DNA of 64,000 nt from NCBI GenBank assembly GCA_033875315.1, contig JANRJG010000003.1, forward strand, positions 62,001 through 126,000, in the 5' to 3' direction. The notes beneath the pieces are model-generated. The model made no database searches. It worked only from the letters and a program-made list of their open reading frames with translations, and was not told where the DNA came from. Position 1 is the first letter of the stretch. The number at the start of each line of letters is the position of its first letter. Positions 58,705 through 64,000 of the stretch are shown here, one piece after another. The stretch comes from Candidatus Methylacidiphilales bacterium. GTDB taxonomy: Bacteria > Verrucomicrobiota > Verrucomicrobiia > Methylacidiphilales > CAZTYG01. Both the position numbers and the translations under genes were made by a program.

Positions 58705-59163
58705 ATGTTTTCCTTTGGCCCAAGTTCCCAAACCCGCCTGCTGGCCGCAGGGTGCCTTCTGCTCCTGGCGGGGATTTGGTGGGCCACCCGCCCCGATGCC
58801 AAGGAGGCCTTCCGCCGCGATGTCGAAGGGATGCTGCAGAAGGCCAATGCGCGGGAACACCACCGTCTGCTGGACCGTCTTTCGCCCGAGGCCGATGCGC
58901 GCATCCGTGAGGAATTCATGCCCCCGGCGGCGGCACTCCGTTGGATCTGCCAACGCGACACCGACCAGAACCGGGTTTACCGCCTGGTCGGGGTGACCGT
59001 GTTCCATCCCGGCGACTACGCCGAGGTGGAAATCGAGCGCTCCCAGTCCGGGGCGGAGTTCAACGGCCAGGGGATCTTCCCCCTGCCCTTTGTCTGGCGT
59101 GCCGGGAAATGGTGGCTGGCCGCGGCTTTCCGGGGCGAGAGGGACTGGACTTTCCCCGAATGA
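58705..59163 (+). CDS. Small membrane-anchored or exported protein of unknown function
   Basis: The 152-residue product begins with a hydrophobic segment (LLAAGCLLLLAGIWWAT, about 12-28) and continues with a helix-rich part (EAFRRDVEGMLQKANAREHHRLLDRL kept in one stretch of helix from 34 to 60). It ends with a beta-rich portion (YRLVGVTVFHPGDYAEVEIER, about 92-112; WRAGKWWLAAAF). That pattern resembles NTF2-like domains, but no family was recognised. A lipobox is possible at LAAGC. The gene is divergent from ftsK with a 42-bp gap, and its stop overlaps the next start (ATGA), so it is coupled to the phosphatase gene. Confidence 0.65.
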   Translation: MFSFGPSSQTRLLAAGCLLLLAGIWWATRPDAKEAFRRDVEGMLQKANAREHHRLLDRLSPEADARIREEFMPPAAALRWICQRDTDQNRVYRLVGVTVFHPGDYAEVEIERSQSGAEFNGQGIFPLPFVWRAGKWWLAAAFRGERDWTFPE

Positions 59164-59831
59164 ACAGCAATCCCCCCACCACGCGCCTGACCCTGCTGCG
59201 CCATGGTGAAACCGTCTGGAACCGGGAAGGCCGCATGCAGGGCCACGGGGACAGCCCGCTCTCACCGGACGGAGAACACCAAGTGGAAGCCCTGGCCCGG
59301 CGGATGGCCGGCAGCTCCAGCTCCTTCACCCACCTTTACTCCAGCGATCTCGGGCGGGCCATGTCCACCGCCGAAGCGATCGCCCGCCGCACCGGGCTGG
59401 AGGTTCTTCCCGCCCCCGAACTGCGCGAGCGCGCAATGGGACTTTTTGAGGGACTGACGCGTGAGGAAGTGCGCATCCGGCACCCCGGGGCCTATGCCGC
59501 CTGGAAAACCCAGGACCCGACCCGCCCGAGCCCGGGAGGAGAATCCATCGAGGCCAGCACCGCCCGGATGCTGGCCTTTTGCCAAACCCTGGCCGAACGC
59601 CACCGCGGCGGACACGTGGTGGCCGTCTCCCACGGGGGCGTGATGGCGGGTTTCCTGCGCCACATTCTCGGCATCCCCGAGGAAACGGCGCGTCACTTCA
59701 AAATCCCCAACGCCAGCGTGAATGTTTTCCTCCACGACGCCCAGGGTTGGTGGCTCCAAAGTTGGGGGGACACCGCCCACTTGGAGGGACTTTCGGAAAC
59801 AGGCCGGAAGAGCCACATGGCGGTAAGGTAA
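59160..59831 (+). CDS. Histidine phosphatase family protein (phosphoglycerate mutase-like)
   Basis: ATG at 59160 overlaps the previous stop. The 223-residue protein carries LTLLRHGETVWNREGRMQG with the phospho-accepting His near residue 15, then SSDLGRAMSTAEAIA, LRERAMGLFEGLT and VVAVSHGGVMAGFLRH with the second catalytic His. This is the branch that includes cofactor-dependent mutase-like phosphatases such as CobC and GpmB types. The substrate cannot be read from the sequence. It probably acts in the cytoplasm. No cobalamin gene is near, so a cobC name would be unfounded. Confidence 0.88.
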   Translation: MNSNPPTTRLTLLRHGETVWNREGRMQGHGDSPLSPDGEHQVEALARRMAGSSSSFTHLYSSDLGRAMSTAEAIARRTGLEVLPAPELRERAMGLFEGLTREEVRIRHPGAYAAWKTQDPTRPSPGGESIEASTARMLAFCQTLAERHRGGHVVAVSHGGVMAGFLRHILGIPEETARHFKIPNASVNVFLHDAQGWWLQSWGDTAHLEGLSETGRKSHMAVR

Positions 59832-59894
59832 CATTGCCATGGCGCAACCCATTCGGGTTGTTCCCTAGCGCGGGGTGAACTAGGATGGGCAGTT

Positions 59895-61259
59895 GTGTCG
59901 ATCCGACCCCACCCCCACGACCGGGATACCCGGACCATTTCCATGGCGCCGTTGGAAACACGCGCCATTCCGGCCTTGCCGGAAACTCGCACCACCGGCT
60001 CGGGTCCCCAAGCCCCCGAACGTGAGGATTCCGGGCGTATCCTGGTGGTCGACGACGACATCCTGATCCGCGAAATCGTGGCCGAGAGCCTGATGGACGC
60101 CGGGTACCAGGTCGTCACCACCAGCACTCCGGACAAGGGCCAACAATACATCCTCCGACAAACCGGCAATCACTTCGACTGCGTGGTGACCGATTACCTG
60201 ATGCCCGGAACCAATGGGATCGAATTCGCCCGTTGGATCATCCGGCAGGATGAAACCCTGAAGGTCCTCCTCCTCACCTCCGAGGACGACAAGGAGGTGG
60301 TGAAAGCCAGCCTGCGCGGGGGAATCTACGACTTCCTGGAAAAACCCGTCTCACCCCCGATGTTGCTGGAATCCGTCCGGCGGGCCGTGCAGGAAAGCCG
60401 CAAACTCCGCGCGGCCAAACCACGCCGCTACCTCGTCGAACAGGCCCAACCCATCGGCGAGGGCGGCATGGGCACGGTTTATCTGGCCCGCGACATCGAA
60501 CTCAACCGCAACGTCGCCCTCAAGCGGCTCAAGCCGCGCGGCGGGCTCGGCAACCGGGGCACCCACGCCATTTTCAAGGAGGCCCTCACCCTTGCCTCCC
60601 TCCAACATCCCAACATCGTCCAGATCTTCGACTGCGGCCAGGACGCGGAGGGCCCCTACATCGTCATGGAATTGATCAAGGGAGCGGGCCTGGATGACTT
60701 CGTCAAAAACCGCCCGCGCCTCAACGAAAGCGAATTGTCGGATCTGGCCCGTCAGTGCCTCCAAGGCCTGATCGCCGCCCATTCGCTCGGTTTCCTCCAC
60801 CGCGATCTCAAGCCCTCCAACATCATGATTTCGGAACTGGCCGGGGGCTACCTCCACGCCAAGCTCCTCGACTTCGGCCTGGCCAAGTTCGCCACCGCCC
60901 CGGGTTTGCAAACGGCCGACGCAGCCGGGAACATCAGCGGATCGGTGCACACCATGGCGCCCGAGCAGTTGATGAAGGAACCGATCGACCACCGCACGGA
61001 CCTTTACGCGCTGGGTTGCGTCTTTTACTTCGCCGCCAGCGGCTTCATGCCCTTCGATGGGGCCACCCTGGCCGAAGTCATCCAGAACCACCTCCAGCAC
61101 CGCACCCGCCACCTCGGCGATGTCCGGCCGGATTTCCGTGCCCCCTTTTGCGATTGGATCATGAGCCTGATGGCCTACCGCCCCGAGGACCGCCCGGCCA
61201 CCGCTTCGGATGCCCGTCGCCTGCTCGATTACGAGGCTTGGACCGGCAGAAAATCCTGA
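59895..61259 (+). CDS. Response-regulator receiver fused to a Ser/Thr protein kinase
   Basis: The frame starts at GTG 59895; ATG at 59943 is an alternative that loses only a disordered start. Residues 47-170 form a receiver domain (ILVVDDDILIRE, phospho-acceptor D100 in VVTDYLMPG, Thr near 128, FLEKP with K150). Residues 180-450 form a Hanks-type kinase: IGEGGMGTVYLARD (187-200), VALK with K210, HRDLKPSN (302-309), DFG (326-328), APEQL and RTDLYALGC. There is no membrane segment or sensor domain. Phosphorylation of the receiver by a histidine kinase would plausibly switch the kinase, joining two signalling types. The partner histidine kinase is not in the window. Confidence 0.87.
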   Translation: MSIRPHPHDRDTRTISMAPLETRAIPALPETRTTGSGPQAPEREDSGRILVVDDDILIREIVAESLMDAGYQVVTTSTPDKGQQYILRQTGNHFDCVVTDYLMPGTNGIEFARWIIRQDETLKVLLLTSEDDKEVVKASLRGGIYDFLEKPVSPPMLLESVRRAVQESRKLRAAKPRRYLVEQAQPIGEGGMGTVYLARDIELNRNVALKRLKPRGGLGNRGTHAIFKEALTLASLQHPNIVQIFDCGQDAEGPYIVMELIKGAGLDDFVKNRPRLNESELSDLARQCLQGLIAAHSLGFLHRDLKPSNIMISELAGGYLHAKLLDFGLAKFATAPGLQTADAAGNISGSVHTMAPEQLMKEPIDHRTDLYALGCVFYFAASGFMPFDGATLAEVIQNHLQHRTRHLGDVRPDFRAPFCDWIMSLMAYRPEDRPATASDARRLLDYEAWTGRKS

Positions 61260-61281
61260 CCCTGCCGTGCCCCTCCCCGGA

Positions 61282-61707
61282 TCAGCGCACCGGGAACCAC
61301 TGGTAGAGAAAGAGGTAGACCAACACCCCGGTCACCGAAACATACATCCAGACCGGGAAGGTCCATCGGGCCAGGCGCTTGTGTTCCTCGTAGCGCCCCT
61401 TGGCCGAAAGATAGAGGGTGCGCAGGATCAGCGGCAGGTTCACCACCGCAAGCACGGTATGGGTGAGCAGCAGGGTGAAGTAAACCGGGCGGATCCAGCC
61501 CTCCCCGGTAAACCGCGTCGGGCCGACGGTGAATTTGTGCAGGAGGTAACACACCAGAAACAAGGTCGAGGTCACAAACGCCGCGGCCATCAGCAACCCG
61601 TGCGCCTGCTGCCGCCCGCGCTTGATTTGGATGTAGCCCGAAACCAACAGGACCGTGGTCACGGTGTTCAGGGTGGCGTTGACGAGGGGTAGGTCGGTGT
61701 AGGTCAT
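61282..61707 (-). CDS. DUF420-family membrane protein (cytochrome oxidase assembly-type)
   Basis: The 141-residue protein starts at 61707, overlapping the SCO stop as ATGA. It has four membrane segments (NTVTTVLLVSGYIQI, LLMAAAFVTSTLFLVCYLL, YFTLLLTHTVLAVVNLPL, FPVWMYVSVTGVLVYLFLY). Conserved histidines lie in QQAHGLLM, LHKF, LTHTV and EEHKRLARWT, as in DUF420/CtaM-like proteins associated with heme-copper oxidase maturation. It is co-translated with a SCO1 homologue, in keeping with that role. No oxidase subunit genes lie in the window. Confidence 0.83.
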   Translation of the reverse strand: MTYTDLPLVNATLNTVTTVLLVSGYIQIKRGRQQAHGLLMAAAFVTSTLFLVCYLLHKFTVGPTRFTGEGWIRPVYFTLLLTHTVLAVVNLPLILRTLYLSAKGRYEEHKRLARWTFPVWMYVSVTGVLVYLFLYQWFPVR

Positions 61708-62363
61708 GGTTTTTCTTGGTGGAGTTGGCGCAAACGTTCCGCGGCCCGCGCAGCCAATCCCGGGTCGGTGCCGGAAAGGAACCCGCGGATCATGCCTTTC
61801 CGGTCCACCAGCGCCACCATGGTGCCGTGGATCACCTGGTCGCTGTCTGGCACCGGCTGCCATGCGGTCAAAAATCCCCCCTGCACCACCCGTTTCATTT
61901 CGTCCTCGGGGCCGGTGAGGAATTGCCACCGGTTGCCGTCAGCCTTGAACCGCGCCCCGTAGCGCCGGAGCACTTCCGGGGTGTCTCTCACGGGATCGAT
62001 CGAAAACGACACCAGGCGCACATCGGGGAGATCGGCCGTCTTCGACTGGAGTTCGGCCATGTGCCCGGTGATCATGGGACAGGGACCCTGGCAGTGCGTG
62101 AAGACAAAGGACGCCGCCCATACCCGGCCCCGGAGATCGGCCAGCGACACCGGCCTTCCTTCCTGGTCGGTCAACCGGAAGTCCGGGGCGGGTCGCACCA
62201 GTGTTTCCAGTGAAGGGGTGGCGGCCTGGCGGCTCTGGGCCGCCTGTTGGATTTTGCGGTAGCCGGAATAAATACTGGCCACGCTGAGAAGCCCGCCCAC
62301 GACCGCCACCACGAGAATCGCACGCTGGGTGAATTTGCCGGGCTCATCGGATAAGGCGGACAT
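61704..62363 (-). CDS. SCO1/SenC copper-delivery protein
   Basis: ATG at 62363 gives 219 residues. One membrane anchor (AILVVAVVGGLLSVASIYSG, 15-34) precedes a thioredoxin-like domain: FRLTDQEGRPVSLADLRGR (62-80), FVFTHCQGPCPMITG with C91 and C95, VSFSIDPVRDTPEVL, and VIHGTM with the metal-binding His. SCO proteins deliver copper to the CuA site of cytochrome oxidase or reduce its thiols on the outer face of the membrane. It is coupled to the DUF420 gene by a 4-bp overlap. Confidence 0.92.
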   Translation of the reverse strand: MSALSDEPGKFTQRAILVVAVVGGLLSVASIYSGYRKIQQAAQSRQAATPSLETLVRPAPDFRLTDQEGRPVSLADLRGRVWAASFVFTHCQGPCPMITGHMAELQSKTADLPDVRLVSFSIDPVRDTPEVLRRYGARFKADGNRWQFLTGPEDEMKRVVQGGFLTAWQPVPDSDQVIHGTMVALVDRKGMIRGFLSGTDPGLAARAAERLRQLHQEKP

Positions 62364-62436
62364 GGGGCGCAAGTTAAGCCACCCTGCCGCGCGGCGCAAG
62401 GATGCTGACCGGGATCCCGGGTGAAAACCGACCCTC

Positions 62437-62823
62437 CTACCTGCCCGGGAAACAGAAGCGGCCCGCGCCATAGCCCGCCACCACGGCGGCCAGACAGAGC
62501 ACCACCGATCCCGTCACATTCAGCGCGAACCCCGTCCAGTCCCCTGCCCTCATCAGGTTCAGGCTCTGCAAACTGAAAGCGGAAAAGGTCGTGTATCCCC
62601 CCAGAAAGCCGACCAGCACCAACTCGCGCCAGCGGCCCTCGGGCCCAAGCGCCACCGCCAGAAACCCCATCGCCAGACACCCACTGGTATTGACCGCCAG
62701 GGTCCCCCAGGGGAAGGCCTCACCCCATCGCGCCGCCGCCCAAAGGGAAAGCGCATAACGCGCCATGCCTCCGCACGCACTCCCCAAACCCACCCATAAG
62801 AATCCTGCCATGCCCGCCATCAT
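62437..62823 (-). CDS. crcB: Fluoride channel CrcB/FluC
   Basis: The 128-residue membrane protein (ATG 62823; ATGs at 62820 and 62811 also possible) shows the family motifs GLGSACGGMARYALS, TLAVNTSGCLAMGFL and VGFLGGYTTFSAFSLQ, with four hydrophobic segments. FluC forms a dual-topology dimer that exports fluoride. It is divergent from sufS with 72 bp between the starts. A fluoride riboswitch was looked for and not found there. The frame upstream of 62823 is antisense to sufS and is not coding. Confidence 0.93.
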   Translation of the reverse strand: MMAGMAGFLWVGLGSACGGMARYALSLWAAARWGEAFPWGTLAVNTSGCLAMGFLAVALGPEGRWRELVLVGFLGGYTTFSAFSLQSLNLMRAGDWTGFALNVTGSVVLCLAAVVAGYGAGRFCFPGR

Positions 62824-62895
62824 GCGCAAAAGGAGCCGGTTCCCAACCCTGTTTTTTCTTCGCGCACCATCCTCGCTTGGCGGTAGATTGTCCGC

Positions 62896-64000
62896 ATGTT
62901 CGATCCCGCCGCCCTGCGTGCCGACTTTCCCGCCCTCCAGCAAAAGGTCAACGGCCATCCCCTGGTCTACCTCGACAACGGCGCCACCACCCAGAAGCCC
63001 CGCCCCGTACTCGACGTCCTCACCCACTATTACGAAAAGGACAACGCCAACGTCCACCGCGGCCTGCACGAACTGAGCAACCGCGCCACCACCGCCTACG
63101 AAAACGCCCGCGCCCGCGTCGCCCGTTACCTCCATGCCGCCTCCCCCGAGGAAATCGTCTTCACCCGTGGCACCACCGAGGCCGTCAACCTCGTGGCCCA
63201 CGGCCTCGCCGCCCGCCTCCGGCCGGGCGACGAAATCCTCCTGACTGAAATGGAGCACCACAGCAACCTCGTCCCCTGGCAAATGGCCGCCGAGCGGTCC
63301 GGTGCCACCCTGCGCTACGTCCCTGTCACGGAGCATGGCAGCGCCCTCGACCTCTCCGGGCTCGACTCCCTGCTCAGCTGCAAAACCAGGATCTTCGCCT
63401 TCACCCATATTTCCAACACCCTCGGCGTCATCAATCCGGTGAAAGAACTCTGCCAACGCGCCCGCGCCGCCGGCGCCCTCACCTTCGTCGATGCCGCCCA
63501 AAGCGCCGGCCACGAAAAAATCGACGTCCAGAATCTTGGCTGCGACTTCCTCGCCTTCTCCGGCCACAAATGCGCCGGCCCCACCGGCATCGGCGTACTT
63601 TACGGCCGTTTCGAGGCCCTCGACAGCCTGCCTCCCTACCAGGGCGGCGGCGAAATGATATCGACCGTCCGTTACGAGGGCAGCACTTACAAGGCCGCCC
63701 CGCAAAAATTCGAGGCCGGCACCCCCAACATCGCCGACGCCATCGGGCTGGCCGCCGCCCTCGATTACCTCGATGGGGTGGGCCTGGCCGACATCTTCGC
63801 CCATGACCGCGCGCTCGCCGCCTACGCCCACGAACAGATGGCCGCCCTTGGTTTTCTCCGCATTCTCGGGCCCGGCCCGCAGGACCGGAGCGGCCTGGTC
63901 ACCTTTACCATGGACGGCGTCCACGCGGCCGATGTCGTCACCACCGCGAACCAATTCGGGATCGCCCTCCGCGGCGGCCACCACTGCACCGAACCCCTGC
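62896..64000 (+). CDS. sufS: Cysteine desulfurase SufS, 3' end outside the window
   Basis: From ATG 62896 the frame stays open to the right edge, about 368 residues of the usual 405-415. Motifs are LVYLDNGATTQKP (23-35), NVHRGLHELSNRAT (52-65), EEIVFTRGTTEAVNLVA, EMEHHSNLVPW, FVDAAQSAGH and FSGHKCAGPTG with the PLP-binding Lys. RGGHHCTEP near the edge holds the active-site Cys. SufS takes sulfur from cysteine for Fe-S cluster assembly by the SUF system. The rest of that system would be expected beyond 64000. Confidence 0.95.
   Translation, partial: MFDPAALRADFPALQQKVNGHPLVYLDNGATTQKPRPVLDVLTHYYEKDNANVHRGLHELSNRATTAYENARARVARYLHAASPEEIVFTRGTTEAVNLVAHGLAARLRPGDEILLTEMEHHSNLVPWQMAAERSGATLRYVPVTEHGSALDLSGLDSLLSCKTRIFAFTHISNTLGVINPVKELCQRARAAGALTFVDAAQSAGHEKIDVQNLGCDFLAFSGHKCAGPTGIGVLYGRFEALDSLPPYQGGGEMISTVRYEGSTYKAAPQKFEAGTPNIADAIGLAAALDYLDGVGLADIFAHDRALAAYAHEQMAALGFLRILGPGPQDRSGLVTFTMDGVHAADVVTTANQFGIALRGGHHCTEPL

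Noticed and set aside
58663-59265. Upstream extension of ftsK
   Set aside because: It is antisense to two + strand genes with real motifs and lacks FtsK-like sequence; the membrane-domain start at 58662 fits the family.
62824-62895. Fluoride riboswitch upstream of crcB
   Set aside because: The short leader contains GGATGG and AACCGG fragments, but the required paired arms and the downstream conserved segment are missing.
1-64000. CRISPR arrays, rRNA and tRNA genes
   Set aside because: No regularly spaced direct repeats of array type and no rRNA or cloverleaf-like tRNA sequence were noticed by eye; a covariance-model scan was not possible.

Overview
The window looks like a chromosome segment of a GC-rich, polysaccharide-degrading Gram-negative bacterium, most probably of the Verrucomicrobiota (Opitutales-like) or a close PVC relative. 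The reasons are indirect: many secreted glycoside hydrolases and SASA-type esterases in long operons, a type II pseudopilin inside a glycan cluster, LacI control instead of SusC/SusD pairs, rare Shine-Dalgarno sequences, and repeated low-complexity words between genes. No rRNA, tRNA or CRISPR array was seen, so the taxonomy is an inference.

Left part (1-6963, + strand): a beta-helix protein cut by the window edge, a small exported protein, an (alpha/alpha)-type secreted protein, a pseudopilin and a GHL6-type glycosidase. Then comes a decayed heme A synthase gene (7033-7979, - strand) that carries a palindromic insertion of about 121 bp. Removing the insertion restores its reading frame.

Central part (8103-43858): a very large glycan-catabolic locus. 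On the - strand, 17 genes with mostly 4-30 bp gaps or ATGA overlaps run from 40455 down to 10692. They encode a Gfo/Idh/MocA oxidoreductase, a LamG-like protein, GH28, a GH141/GH120-like beta-helix protein, two paralogous unknown toroid-like proteins, three SASA esterases, GH43, a heparinase II/III-like lyase, two GH29, a putative alpha/beta hydrolase, GH106, GH36 and an esterase. A separately promoted Calx-beta/FN3/SGNH protein (8103-10517) follows. Upstream, a LacI regulator is divergent from a GH52 beta-xylosidase. The enzyme set fits an acetylated plant heteroglycan (xylan or pectin type with xylose, galacturonate, rhamnose, galactose and fucose). There are no sulfatases and no recognisable transporter here. 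Three proteins (at 2313, 31491 and 33284) share an E-Y-x4-Y motif followed 56-58 residues later by R-x-Y or R-x-x-Y. They may form an undescribed carbohydrate-active family.

Accessory patch (43859-49502): a MurF-like ligase without the usual N-terminal domain and with a C-terminal cysteine cluster; an AT-richer SIR2-STAND-TPR defence gene interrupted by one in-frame TAA; an orphan Phd-type antitoxin; and intergenic DNA full of short repeated words.

Right part (49503-64000): core genes. topB and dprA; a repeat-bearing gap; ftsK, rodZ-like, pgsA and aroB in one - strand operon; a small exported protein and a histidine phosphatase; an unusual REC-Ser/Thr kinase fusion; a DUF420-SCO1 oxidase-assembly pair; the fluoride channel crcB; and sufS running off the right edge.
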